DNA of 64,000 bases from UBA4459 sp963776205 (GTDB lineage Bacteria > Bacteroidota > Bacteroidia > Bacteroidales > F082): contig CAVZLR010000004.1 in assembly GCA_963776205.1 (NCBI GenBank), positions 930,001 through 994,000 of the forward strand, given 5' to 3'. The translations under genes and the position numbers were made by a program. A model generated the notes under the pieces. That model saw only the letters and a program-made list of their open reading frames with translations. It was not told the origin of the DNA and did not search any database. Below, piece by piece: positions 26,633 to 36,928 of the stretch; positions within the stretch are counted from its first letter, which is position 1, and each line of letters starts with the position of its first letter.

Positions 26633-26890
26633 CTATGATTTAAGGCTTTTTTCAAGGTCCTCAATAATCTTTTTATTGACTTTCCTCGGGTTCTGTTCCT
26701 TAAAGGCTTTTAATTCCATTACGGCAATTTCACCGAACTCATATAAGCCAACCGGATTTTTATCATGGTCATAACTACCAATACAATATTCCAGTTTCGA
26801 CTGTAAATCAATAAATCTACCTTTATTTATTTTTGCAAAAACATGTGAAGCGGCTTCACATGCATTTCTTAAATTCTCAGTGTTAGTCAT
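26633..26890 (-). CDS. small hypothetical protein
   Basis: An 85-residue soluble, helical protein (NACEAASHVFAKINKGRF, YCIGSYDHDKNPVGLYEFG, ALKAFKEQNPRKVNKK-like charged helices). It has no signal peptide and no motif I can name. It has its own terminator and an upstream spacer of 199 bases, so it is a single-gene transcript. Confidence 0.6.
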   Translation of the reverse strand: MTNTENLRNACEAASHVFAKINKGRFIDLQSKLEYCIGSYDHDKNPVGLYEFGEIAVMELKAFKEQNPRKVNKKIIEDLEKSLKS

Positions 26891-27089
26891 CTTTTCTAAA
26901 TATTATGGTTAAAAATTAGGCGGCAAATTTAGAAAAGTTATTGGATAACAAATAAAATGAACGTTAATTCCATATTAATTATTCAAATTTAAATATATCG
27001 AACAATTTACTATACCAAAAAGCTTATTGGTAACGATTGCAGGTGAATCTATTTGTAGAATCCCTATCTTTGAAAAAAAGAATTATCTC

Positions 27090-27605
27090 ATGACACGAAT
27101 TATTCTTCTCATAACTTTTGCTGCAATTTTGTTATCCGGTTGTCAGGAAAATAAATTTAAACTGCAATACGACCATAAAAATGTTTTATATATTGAAAAG
27201 TCCAGTATGGCAGAAATGGAGATCAATGAAAGCGTTTATGTTCCTGCATATTCAGACCTGTATTATGAAAGCCAGGAAAAGAAAACATTCTTTACTGTAA
27301 TTCTTAGCCTCAGGAACATCAGCTTTACCGACACTTTATACTTTACCAATATTGATTACTACAGCAGTCATGGCAAACTACTTCGTAAATATATTGAGCA
27401 GGTACTGGTACTCAGGCCCATGGAATCTATGGAATACATTGTTGAAGAAGCAGAAAAAGAAGGTGGTACAGGTGCCAATTTTGTTGTAAGCTATTCCGCA
27501 AATTCGACCTTAAAAAACCATCCATTTATTGAAACTATTATGATGGGAAATCTGGACAATTATCGTTTTGCTTTTACTTCGCCAGGTATAAGGATCAACA
27601 AATAA
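27090..27605 (+). CDS. DUF3124 lipoprotein
   Basis: A lipoprotein of 171 residues when started at 27090 (MTRIILLITF), with lipobox LLSGC and a DUF3124 domain (SVYVPAYSDLYYES, FTVILSLRNISFTDTLYFTNIDYY, YIEQVLVLRPMESMEYIVEE, FVVSY). The frame is open from an ATG at 27027, but a -7 promoter box (TATCTTTG, 27065-27072) lies inside that extension and the lipoprotein signal begins at 27090, so I choose the later start. Function of the family is unknown. It is upstream of a KefB-like antiporter, 72 bases apart. Confidence 0.78.
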   Translation: MTRIILLITFAAILLSGCQENKFKLQYDHKNVLYIEKSSMAEMEINESVYVPAYSDLYYESQEKKTFFTVILSLRNISFTDTLYFTNIDYYSSHGKLLRKYIEQVLVLRPMESMEYIVEEAEKEGGTGANFVVSYSANSTLKNHPFIETIMMGNLDNYRFAFTSPGIRINK

Positions 27606-27677
27606 GTTCATGTTTAAACAACATTTGTTACCTTGCATTTCTAAAATTTAAATCCAGATAATTATTTAACAAATTCA

Positions 27678-29309
27678 ATGTTAGACACATGGTATTTAGA
27701 CGCTACATGGATTAGCGTCGCTTTTTTAGGTGGACTACTCGCCAGAAAAATTAATCTTCCGCCTTTGGTTGGATTTCTTGCTGCAGGATTTGCACTTAAT
27801 TTTGCCGGATTTAATACGGGTGGAGTTGCGCTGGAAGCGGTTTCCAACCTGGGTGTTATGCTTTTATTGTTCACTATCGGCTTAAAACTGAACATCAAAT
27901 CACTATTAACTCCTGAAATTTGGTTAGCTACATCCATCCAAATGACCATAATGAGCCTGTTCTTCGGACTGACCATATTTGGTTTAAGTTTTTCCGGTTT
28001 GCATTTTTTAGCAGGTATTGAATTTAACACTGCATTGATTATTGGTTTTGCCCTTAGCTTTTCAAGTACTGTTTTTGCCATTAAGATTTTAGAAGACAGA
28101 GGTGAAGTGAACTCATTCCATGGTAAAGTTACCATAGGAATACTTGTAATGCAGGATATAGCTGCAGTTTTATACCTCACTATAACCGGACAGGGCGAAT
28201 TAACCTTATGGCTTTTAGCGCTTCCTTTATATTTATTTATCATTCGATATATCCTACTCAAATTGATCAATACAATTGACCATGGTGAGCTTTTTACCTT
28301 ATTTGGCTTTTTTGCTGCCTTTGTTGCCGGTGCATTAAGTTTTAAACTGTTCGGTTTAAAAGCTGACCTGGGTGCTCTGATTATTGGTGCTATGCTGGCA
28401 CCACACGAACGAGCTAAAGAACTTTCCAAACATATGATGGGTTATAAAGATTTCTTTTTGGTGGCGTTCTTTTTACAAATCGGACTCTCCGGATTTCCAA
28501 ATTTTTCGGATTTATTAATCGCTCTTGGGCTGACATTATTGTTAAGCTTTAAAGGTGGTTTCTTTATGGTTCTTTTCACACGTTTTAACCTCCGAGCCAG
28601 ATCATCGTGGCTTACATCACTTGCCTTAACCAATTATAGTGAATTTGGTTTAATAGTAGTTTCTATAAGTGCTTCTGAAGGATTAATTTCGGAACAGTGG
28701 ATGACGATTCTTGCACTAGCACTATCAATTTCATTTTTAATCAATTCACCACTAAATATTAAAGCCCATCAGATTTTTAATAAATACAGGTTACAAATTG
28801 CTCTGTTGAATAAAAATTGTGTTCACCCTGATGATGAATTGATGGACTTTGGTGATGCAGAATACATGATTTGTGGTATGGGAAGAATTGGCCGTGTTGT
28901 TTACCATTATTTACATGGGCTTTATGGCAACAAGGTTATAGGCATTGATTACGATATGGAAATAGTAGAAAAACTTCAAAGTGCCAACAAAAATGTTTTT
29001 TGGGGTGATGCCACTGATAGTACTTTTTGGGAAAATGCTAAACGATCAAACATCAAAATGGTTTTCATTTCTATGTCTGATCATAAATCAAATGTAAATG
29101 TGACCAAAGAAATCTCAGAAATACCTGAACGTAATTTCGTAGCCGGAACGACCAGTAAATACCGGGATGAATTTCTGGAATTAAAAAAAGCAGGCGCCGA
29201 CTTTGTTTACAATTATTATGACCGCTTAGGTGCCGACTTTGCAGAACGTTTTGTCAAAGCAAAAGCAGATGTATCTGAATATGAATCATTAAATTATGAA
29301 AAAGAATAA
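27678..29309 (+). CDS. CPA2 cation:proton antiporter with RCK/TrkA-N domain (KefB/YbaL-like)
   Basis: A 543-residue inner membrane protein. About 12 TM helices (5-370) form the Na+/H+ exchanger fold (GFALSFSSTVFAIKILEDRGE, GILVMQDIAAVLYL). A cytosolic NAD-binding TrkA-N domain follows (about 395-515; YMICGMGRIGRVVYHYLHG, VIGIDYDMEIVEKL, VFWGDATDSTFW). It resembles glutathione-gated or nucleotide-gated K+/H+ antiporters, without evidence for the gating ligand. The last 14 bases overlap the next gene, a hydrogenase maturation protease, so the two are translationally coupled. Confidence 0.88.
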   Translation: MLDTWYLDATWISVAFLGGLLARKINLPPLVGFLAAGFALNFAGFNTGGVALEAVSNLGVMLLLFTIGLKLNIKSLLTPEIWLATSIQMTIMSLFFGLTIFGLSFSGLHFLAGIEFNTALIIGFALSFSSTVFAIKILEDRGEVNSFHGKVTIGILVMQDIAAVLYLTITGQGELTLWLLALPLYLFIIRYILLKLINTIDHGELFTLFGFFAAFVAGALSFKLFGLKADLGALIIGAMLAPHERAKELSKHMMGYKDFFLVAFFLQIGLSGFPNFSDLLIALGLTLLLSFKGGFFMVLFTRFNLRARSSWLTSLALTNYSEFGLIVVSISASEGLISEQWMTILALALSISFLINSPLNIKAHQIFNKYRLQIALLNKNCVHPDDELMDFGDAEYMICGMGRIGRVVYHYLHGLYGNKVIGIDYDMEIVEKLQSANKNVFWGDATDSTFWENAKRSNIKMVFISMSDHKSNVNVTKEISEIPERNFVAGTTSKYRDEFLELKKAGADFVYNYYDRLGADFAERFVKAKADVSEYESLNYEKE

Positions 29310-29760
29310 AACACTTATACTGGGCCTTGGAAATATTTTACTTCAGGACGAAGGCATAGGCGTTCACGCCCTTAGAGAAATGGTTAAAATGAGTTGGCCC
29401 GATTATATAGATCTTCTAGATGGAGGAACTGGTGGTTTTGTATTGCTGTCTCTTTTTCAGGATTATCAGACCATGATTATTATTGATGCTGCACTAACCA
29501 ATGATCCACCTGGAACTATTAAAACCATTCAACCCAAATTCGCCAAAGATTTTCCGAAATCTCTGAGCACACATGAATTAGGCCTGAAAGACATGATTGA
29601 ATCATCCATTCTATTGGAAAAGGTTCCCTCATTGCATTTGATAACCTGCACAATCAATCCAGAACAAGAAATGAGTGTTGATCTAACACCAAAAATAAAA
29701 AAATGTATCCCGGGCATTATAAATGAGACACGAAGAATTGTTACAAAACTGAAGGATTAA
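29296..29760 (+). CDS. hyaD: hydrogenase maturation protease (HyaD/HupD type)
   Basis: A 154-residue endopeptidase with all the expected nickel-sensing residues: Glu in GLGNILLQDEGIGV, Asp in IIIDAALTN and His in LSTHELGLKD. It would cleave the 15-residue tail of the group 1 large subunit encoded at 22468. It overlaps the antiporter gene by 14 bases. The protease at 8398 lacks the His motif and probably serves the other hydrogenase. Confidence 0.93.
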   Translation: MKKNKTLILGLGNILLQDEGIGVHALREMVKMSWPDYIDLLDGGTGGFVLLSLFQDYQTMIIIDAALTNDPPGTIKTIQPKFAKDFPKSLSTHELGLKDMIESSILLEKVPSLHLITCTINPEQEMSVDLTPKIKKCIPGIINETRRIVTKLKD

Positions 29761-29897
29761 AAACCATCTGTACATTTAGGCATCGTGTTCAAAGGCAGTG
29801 TACCTTGTTTAAGATTTTTATTAAAAAGTCACCGTTTTATTAAACATTTATGTTATATATTTGTTTAGCCATTATACTTAATCACTGAACAAATATT

Positions 29898-30789
29898 ATG
29901 ATTACCTATTCAATTGCTGACCTCGAAAACCTAACCGGTATCAAAGCACATACAATTCGTATTTGGGAGAAAAGATATAATGTTATTGAACCCTCTCGAA
30001 CACCAACCAATATCAGATACTACAGCAATGATGATATGCGTAAACTGATTAACATTGCTGCATTGTTGAATGCCGGTATGAAAATTTCCAAAATCAGTAA
30101 ATTAACTTCGGATGAACTCAAAGCTGAAATAAATAAAAGACTTGGAGCTGGAACCGAAGAAGATGTGATTGCTGAATCATATATTAGTCAGCTGATAAAT
30201 GCCGGGCTGGAATTTAACGAACCCTCTTTTGATAAGCTATTCTCCAGCTCCATTTTAAAATATGGAATCAAAGATGCTTACATAAAAGTCCTCATTCCGA
30301 TCCTAAACCGAATTGGCCTTTTATGGTCAACAGAAAGTCTGAACCCTGCTCAGGAACATTTCATCTCAAACCTGGTGAAGCAAAAGTTATATTCTGCCAT
30401 TGATGCACTTCCTCCCGCTGAAGGAGATCAAAAGCCAATCGTATTATTTCTTCCCGATTTTGAAGACCATGAAATTGGGCTTCTAATGTCAAACTTCATT
30501 TTAAGACAGGCTGGAAGAAAGGTTATATATCTGGGTCAGAAAGTTCCTTTGGCTAACTATAAAAGATACTGTGAGTGAATGTGAACCTTCACAATTACTA
30601 TTTTTTCTTATACAGACACACCCCACTGAATTTTTACAAAATTATATCGACCAACTGTCGAATGAATTTAAATCTCTAAGAATATTCATTGCCGGTAACA
30701 AACAACTGATTGAAAGTTTGTCGTTACCAAAAAATTTCAGGGCTATAACAGACCCTGAACAAATACTCGGATTAACGAAAATCAACTGA
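29898..30789 (+). CDS. CarH/LitR-like MerR regulator with B12-binding domain (apparent frameshift)
   Basis: An N-terminal MerR helix-turn-helix (residues 1-70; TGIKAHTIRIWEKRY, TNIRYYSNDD) is joined to a helical cobalamin-cap domain (W...EH motif in LWSTESLNPAQEHF) and a B12-binding domain carrying EDHEIG (ExHxxG, the cobalt-ligating His). The first frame stops at 30578; removing one A from the AAAA run at 30561-30564 continues it as KDTVSECEPSQLLFFLIQ to 30789, giving 296 residues. Proteins of this family are B12-dependent repressors, often light-sensitive. Targets are unknown; the TonB receptors that follow are possible. Confidence 0.82.
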
Positions 30790-30856
30790 ACAAATGTTTA
30801 ATTTGCTTGTTAGATCAATTAACACTGTTATAACATGCAACCAGATTCTTAATATG

Positions 30857-31632
30857 ATGAAAAAATTTAATATAAAGATCTTTGCAAAAGCTTTCTCTAT
30901 TGATCATTGCATTTCTTTTTTTCACGAATGCTAGATGCACAGACGAAGAAGAAAAAGGAGTTCCAACAGCCGGACACCCTCTACATTAATTACGATCAGG
31001 AACAAATAAAGATTGAACTAAATTTTATCTCAGGCAAGAGCCACAACCATCCTACATTTGCAATTTGGCTTGAAGATGATAAGGGATCATACATTGAAAC
31101 TATTTTTGTCACAGAATATATCTCTTCCGGGGTATTCGGTTATGCTGATACTGGTGATTGGTCATGGAAAAATGAAAAAGGAGAAACCCTTCGCCCTGCA
31201 GCTCTGCCTTACTGGTCTCACAAAAGAAGTGTGATAAGTCGCGACAGCTTGTATATTCCAACGCCAGAGAATCCAGTACCTGATGCCATTAGTAGTGCAA
31301 CCCCTAAAGGTAATTTCATACTTAAAACTTCAGCAACTGAAGATTTACCAGATCGTTTTATCATTTTGTTAGAAATTAATCAAACATGGGACTGGAATGA
31401 ATACTGGACCAATAATAAATATCCTGGTGACAAGGATTATAAAACATCTTCGCAGCCTTCAATTATTTATGCTGGTGAAATAACCTTTTCAGATGCAAAG
31501 AATAGCGTAATCCTGAAACCAATGGGCCATGGACATTACTCCGGAAAAGATGGTGAATTATATACTGAATTGGGTACAATTACAACAGCACTTGAAATTG
31601 CAGCTGAAATAACTGTAACAATAACTAAATAA
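30857..31632 (+). CDS. DUF2271-like exported protein (two apparent frameshifts in the signal peptide)
   Basis: The main frame (30907-31632) encodes an exported domain with PTFAIWLEDDKGSYIETIFVT, WSWKNEKGETLRPAALPYWSH, WDWNEYWTNNKYPGD and SIIYAGEI, resembling DUF2271. Its own start is not convincing. An ATG at 30857 gives MKKFNIKIFAK; removing one A from AAAA at 30886-30889 and one T from TTTTTTT at 30916-30922 yields a proper signal peptide (LSLLIIAFLF...LDAQ) in frame. These domains often sit near flavin- or haem-type redox proteins and metal uptake. It is followed by TonB receptor genes. Confidence 0.68.
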
Positions 31633-31640
31633 GAAGAATT

Positions 31641-34026
31641 GTGAGAAAGATATTTTTAACCATTGCAGTAATTATTTTTTCAGTAAGCATTCATGCACAA
31701 AGTGGAAAAATAGAAGGTCGTATTACTGACAGATCTAACAACGAACCATTGCCATTTGTGAATGTCATTATTGATGGAACAAACATAGGCAGTTCAACAG
31801 ATTTTGATGGAAAGTTCATTTTCACCGGCCTGGAACCGGGTTTTATAAACCTCAGAGCTTCATTTGTAGGATATAGTAATCTGCTGTCTGATGACATTCT
31901 TATTACGAATTCAGGAACTGCTTATACTGAATTACAAATGACACCAACAGCGACTAAACTGGATGAAGTCGAGATAAAAGTTTCGCCATTTGAGCGTCCC
32001 AATGATGCGCCCATGTCGATGCAAAAAATCGGTTTAGCAGAAATTGAAAGCAATCCGGGTTCCAACAGGGATATTTCAAAAGTAATTCAGTCCTTTCCTG
32101 GGGTTTCTGCTACACCGGCTTTCAGGAACGACATCCTGGTAAGAGGTGGCGGGCCTGCAGAAAATGTATATTACTTGGAAGAAATGCAGGTACCCAATAT
32201 CAATCACTTCCAAACACAAGGGGCGTCAGGTGGGTCCAACGGCATTATCAACGCTGACCAGATTAGTAATGTTGATTTTTACTCAGGAGCTTTCCCAGCT
32301 GATCGGGGAAATGCGCTTAGTTCAGTATTCCAGTTCAGACTTAAGGATGGAAATCCAGATAAACCAAAATGGCGCTTCTCACTTGGAGCCTCAGAAGATT
32401 GCTTTCTCAGGAGATGGAAAAATCGGCGAAAAAAGCGATTATATTTTTTCAATCCGCAGATCGTATCTTCAATTCCTGTTCAGTGCACTTGGACTCCCTT
32501 TCTTACCCACTTTTACAGATTACCAGGTAAAATGGCGATATAAGATCAATACAAAAAACGAATTTAAAATCATCAGTCTTGGTGCCCTTGATCAGTTTGC
32601 TCTGAACATGGGAATAGATAATCCCGACGATGAACAAGAATACATACTCAGTTTCATACCTGTGAACAACCAGTGGACTTATGCTATTGGCGGTGTTTAT
32701 AAACATTTTGCAAAACGAAGTGTGCATACGGTTGTTCTCAGCAGGAACATGCTTAACTATGAATCATATAAATATCCTGATAATAATGAAGATTCAGCTA
32801 AAGTATTCGACTATAATTCACAGGAAATCGAAAATAAACTAAGGTATGAGTTCACAACCATTTTTAATGGGTTTCAATTAACTGGTTCTGCCAATGCAGA
32901 ATACGTCAAATACAACAATCAAACCTCAAGTATTATTTATTTTGATGAAGAAAGAGTTCCTCTCGTTTATCAGACCGATATTAACTTTTTCAAGTGGGGC
33001 GCATCATTCGCCATGACCAAGTCATTTTTTAAAAATAAGTTAAATACTGTGATTGGAATAAGGATGGATGCGAATACTTATGATACAGAAATGCAAAACC
33101 CGCTGGACCAATTGTCACCACGCCTTTCATTCCGGTATAATTTCTTACCGCAATTTGCGCTTACAGGAAGTATAGGGAGGTATTATCAGTTGCCCCCCTA
33201 CACAGCAATGGGTTTTAAAGACAACAATGGCAATCTGGTAAATAAAGAAAATGGATTAAGCTATATCAGAAGTGATCAAATTATTGGAGGCATTGAGTAT
33301 AGTTTAAATGAAAGTGTATTATTTACCCTGGAAGGCTTTGGAAAGTTTTATGACAATTACCCTTTTTCCATAATTGATTCATTGAGCCTTGCAACTAAAG
33401 GTGGCAACTACGGTGTAGTTGGCGATGAACCGGTATTGTCAATTGGAGAAGGAAAAGCATATGGGCTGGAACTATCAAACCGCACCAGGATCGGAAATAA
33501 ATTGAGTTTAATTGCATCCTTAACACTTTTCAGGACCCTTGTTAAAGATAAATTCAACGAATATGTTCCTGCAAGTTGGGATAATCAATATGTTTTTATT
33601 GTTACAGGATCATACAACTTTAAACGAAATTGGAGTGCAGGTGCAAAATTCAGGTATGCAGGTGGTTTGCCTTATACGCCCTACGATCTCGAAACCTCTT
33701 CCATCGTTTCTGCCTGGGATACACAGGGCCAGGCATTTCTTGATTTAGACCAGGTTAATTCATTACGTCTTTCTTCGTTTAATCAGCTGGATATCAGGGT
33801 TGATAAAAGGTACTATTTCAATAAGTGGTCATTAATGCTCTACTTAGACATTCAGAATCTTTACAACTTTCAATCGGATCAACCTGATATCGTTGTGAGG
33901 CAGAAAGATAGTGATGGAAATTATATCATTAAAACAGATGATGGAGTTGAGAAATATGAATTGGATGTAATTCCAAGTTCCTCTGGAACTGTATTGCCAA
34001 CCATCGGTATCATGATCGAATTCTAA
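31641..34026 (+). CDS. TonB-dependent receptor (apparent frameshift)
   Basis: Signal peptide about 1-20, a carboxypeptidase-like regulatory domain (GKIEGRITDRSNNEPLPFVN, TDFDGKFIFTGLEPG), a plug domain (VRGGGPAENVYYLEE, FYSGAFPADRG) and a 22-strand-type barrel. The first frame breaks at about 32394-32398; removing one base restores SLGASEIAFSGDGKIGEKSD, which matches the paralogue downstream, and the second frame runs to 34026. The restored protein has about 794 residues. The start is GTG. It imports an unknown ligand through the outer membrane. It is the tandem paralogue of the gene at 34194. Confidence 0.85.
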
Positions 34027-34193
34027 ATAAATCTAATAAAAAAACACATAAATCGCTTTTCAAGATTAATAGTGACTTCTTATCTATTTGATTTTCAATA
34101 GCATATCTTGTCTTGTTTAACTTTTCTCTATATTAATTGAACTTTTGTTTAATCTTTTTGTTTATTTCTTAAACACTATGAAAAGAGAAATAC

Positions 34194-36572
34194 ATGAAAA
34201 GAATACTACTGTTCACCTTTTTGAGCCTGATCAGCGGCTTATTATGGGCAAAAAACGGCACTATTAAGGGAACTATCGCAGATGAAACAACAGGCGAATC
34301 GTTAGCTTTCGTTAATGTGGTTCTGGCAGGCACCAACATCGGCTCAACTACTGATATCAAGGGCGTTTTTATTATCAAAGACATCGAAGAAGGGATTTAC
34401 AAACTTAAAGCATCATTTATAGGATATGCTGAATTCGAGTCTGATAATATTGAAGTGAAAAACGGAATCACTTCCGTCGCCAATTTTAACCTGGCTCCTG
34501 AATTCACAGAACTCGAGGAAGTAGTGATACGAGTAGCTGCATATGACAGACCTGAGGAAGCTACCCATTCAATGCAAAAAATCAGTATTGACGAAATCAG
34601 GAGTAATCCGGGTTCAAATGGCGATATCTCTAAAGTGATCCAATCATTTCCGGGTGTCTCTTCAGGTGCATCATTCCGTAACGATATTATAGTGAGAGGC
34701 GGAGGTCCGGCCGAAAATACATTTTACTTGGATGAGATAGAAGTACCAACGATCAATCACTTCCAAACACAAGGTGCATCAGGAGGCACCAATAGTATGA
34801 TCAATAGCTACCAACTCGCATCAGTTGATTTTTATTCAGGTGCATTCCCTGCTGACAAACCAAATGCCCTCAGCTCCGTTTTTAATTTCAATCTACAGAA
34901 TGGCAATCCCGTTAAGCCAAAATTCAGGTTTTCAATCGGCGCTTCCGAAGTGGCTCTTGCTGTTGACGGGCCTGTAGGTAAAAAATCTGATTATCTATTT
35001 TCGATCAGAAGGTCCTATTTACAATTTTTATTCAGTGCTTTGGAATTGCCTTTCCTCCCTACATTTAATGATTATCAGTTTAAATGGAGAACCCGTATCA
35101 ACGAAAGAAATGAAATTAAAATTATCAGCATTGGTGCTTACGATCAATTCAGGTTAAACAAGGGTATCGACAATCCTAATCCGGAACAGGAATATATATT
35201 AAATTTTGTGCCTGAAAGTAATCAATGGAATTATGCTATCGGCGGAGTATACAAGCACTATGGCAGGAATAGTTTTCAAACAGTTGTTTTGAGCAGGAAT
35301 ATGCTAAACTATGCTTCTGTAAAATACCAAGATAATGATATCAACCAGATCAAAACATTTGACTATAAATCTCAAGAAATTGAAAATAAACTCCGGGTTG
35401 AGCACACAGAAATCTTTAAGAATATTCAGTATACTGTTAGTTTGAATACTGAGTATGTTCAGTATAATGCCCAATCATATAACCCGGTTTTCATTAATGG
35501 ACAAGTTGTTGCATTTAATTCAAACACAGCAATTGATTTTTACAAATGGGGTGCTTCATTCTCATTCGTTCAGAATTTCTTAAAAGACCGCATGAAACTT
35601 GTTTTCGGTATTAGGACCGATGCAAACAGTTTTACCAAAAAAATGTCAAACGCAATAAACCAGCTTTCTCCGCGATTATCAGCACGGTATACTATACAAC
35701 CCAACATAACTTTAACAGCCAGCCTGGGAAGGTATTACCGTTTGCCAGCATACACAACGCTTGGTCACAGGGATACTGAAGGCTTTTTGGTCAATAAAAA
35801 TGAAGATATTGATTATATCAAAAGTGACCACGCCATTTTAGGTGTTGAATACCAACCAACTGAGAATGTTATCTTCTCTGTTGAAGGTTTTTTTAAGAAA
35901 TACAATAATTACCCGGTCTCAATGATTGATTCCGTGAGTCTTGCAACCAAAGGAGGCGATTTCGGTGTTTATGGTGTCGGACCGGTTATTTCAAATGGCG
36001 AAGGCCGTGCATTTGGAGTTGAAATAATGAACAGGACCAGAATAAGCAACAGATTAAATATAACAGCTTCCTACACTTATTACCGAAGCCAGATGAAAGA
36101 TAAAAACGGTATTTACATTTCAACAAATTGGGATAATCGTCACCTGGTTTCAATAACCTCTACATACAACTTTAACAAAAGCTGGTCAGTGGGTGCCAAA
36201 TGGAGATACGCCGGCGGAGCACCTTATACACCTTATGACCTTGAGCTTTCAGCTATTAAAGAAGCATGGGACACACAAAATGAACCATTTAAAGACTGGA
36301 ATAAAGTAAACTCAGAACGATTTAAAGCCTTTCATCAATTGGATATCAGGATTGATAAACGCTTTTACTTCAAGAAGTGGATGGTGAACCTATATCTGGA
36401 CATTCAGAATGCTTATAATTTCAAATCCCAGGAACAGGATTTGATCCTGCCCGAAACGGATGATAATGGCAATAAAACTCTTATAGAAAATGGTACGAGA
36501 TATAATCTTACCAGTATTCCTGCATCAACAGGAACAATTATCCCAACCTTCGGTATAATTATTGAATTCTAA
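34194..36572 (+). CDS. TonB-dependent receptor
   Basis: A 792-residue outer membrane receptor with signal peptide (about 1-19), carboxypeptidase-like domain (GTIKGTIADETTGESLAFVN), plug (VRGGGPAENTFYLDEIEV, FYSGAFPADKPNALSS) and barrel ending in a typical TFGIIIEF strand. It is a close tandem paralogue of the preceding receptor along its whole length, with identical stretches such as KSDYLFSIRRSYLQFLFSA. No SusD-like partner is adjacent. Its last 4 bases overlap the end of hypA on the opposite strand. The ligand is unknown; the HypA and B12-regulator neighbours make a metal or cobalamin possible. Confidence 0.9.
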   Translation: MKRILLFTFLSLISGLLWAKNGTIKGTIADETTGESLAFVNVVLAGTNIGSTTDIKGVFIIKDIEEGIYKLKASFIGYAEFESDNIEVKNGITSVANFNLAPEFTELEEVVIRVAAYDRPEEATHSMQKISIDEIRSNPGSNGDISKVIQSFPGVSSGASFRNDIIVRGGGPAENTFYLDEIEVPTINHFQTQGASGGTNSMINSYQLASVDFYSGAFPADKPNALSSVFNFNLQNGNPVKPKFRFSIGASEVALAVDGPVGKKSDYLFSIRRSYLQFLFSALELPFLPTFNDYQFKWRTRINERNEIKIISIGAYDQFRLNKGIDNPNPEQEYILNFVPESNQWNYAIGGVYKHYGRNSFQTVVLSRNMLNYASVKYQDNDINQIKTFDYKSQEIENKLRVEHTEIFKNIQYTVSLNTEYVQYNAQSYNPVFINGQVVAFNSNTAIDFYKWGASFSFVQNFLKDRMKLVFGIRTDANSFTKKMSNAINQLSPRLSARYTIQPNITLTASLGRYYRLPAYTTLGHRDTEGFLVNKNEDIDYIKSDHAILGVEYQPTENVIFSVEGFFKKYNNYPVSMIDSVSLATKGGDFGVYGVGPVISNGEGRAFGVEIMNRTRISNRLNITASYTYYRSQMKDKNGIYISTNWDNRHLVSITSTYNFNKSWSVGAKWRYAGGAPYTPYDLELSAIKEAWDTQNEPFKDWNKVNSERFKAFHQLDIRIDKRFYFKKWMVNLYLDIQNAYNFKSQEQDLILPETDDNGNKTLIENGTRYNLTSIPASTGTIIPTFGIIIEF

Positions 36573-36919
36573 TCTTCCACATCAACAACAATGGATTTGA
36601 TCTGAAGTTCTTTTCCTGTTAACAATTCGTGATATAAACTCTGGCAATAGGGACAAGGGTCATAAACATAATCAATATCAAATTCTTTGGCGCATTCAGT
36701 GCATTTCGCCTTAGCCTGGATTTTATTGATCTTGATTTTGGATTTCTCAAGCATGGTATTTTTGACCGCCATTTCCATAGCTGCATCCAACGCATAGAAT
36801 TCAACGCCAGACATTGTTCCAATATCCAGAATCAATTCCTTTACCTTAACGGCCTTAGCTTTTTGAGCTTCCGCTTCCGCAATTTCAATAATACTTACAG
36901 CTATAGAAAATTCGTGCAT
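36569..36919 (-). CDS. hypA: HypA-type nickel metallochaperone for hydrogenase
   Basis: A 116-residue protein starting MHEFSIAVSIIEIAE (Met1 and His2 bind nickel) with a zinc site formed by two CxxC motifs (AKCTECAKEF and DPCPYCQS). It delivers nickel to [NiFe]-hydrogenase precursors with HypB. It is separated from the other hyp gene by 17 kb and overlaps the end of a TonB receptor gene convergently. It is 9 bases downstream of the aminotransferase gene on the same strand. Confidence 0.94.
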   Translation of the reverse strand: MHEFSIAVSIIEIAEAEAQKAKAVKVKELILDIGTMSGVEFYALDAAMEMAVKNTMLEKSKIKINKIQAKAKCTECAKEFDIDYVYDPCPYCQSLYHELLTGKELQIKSIVVDVED

Positions 36920-36928
36920 GAACTGGTG

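Noticed and set aside
27662..28429. 255-codon open frame on the minus strand
   Set aside because: It is the shadow of the KefB-like antiporter gene; its composition (many Lys, Ser, Pro) is that of an antisense frame, and the plus-strand protein has clear domains.
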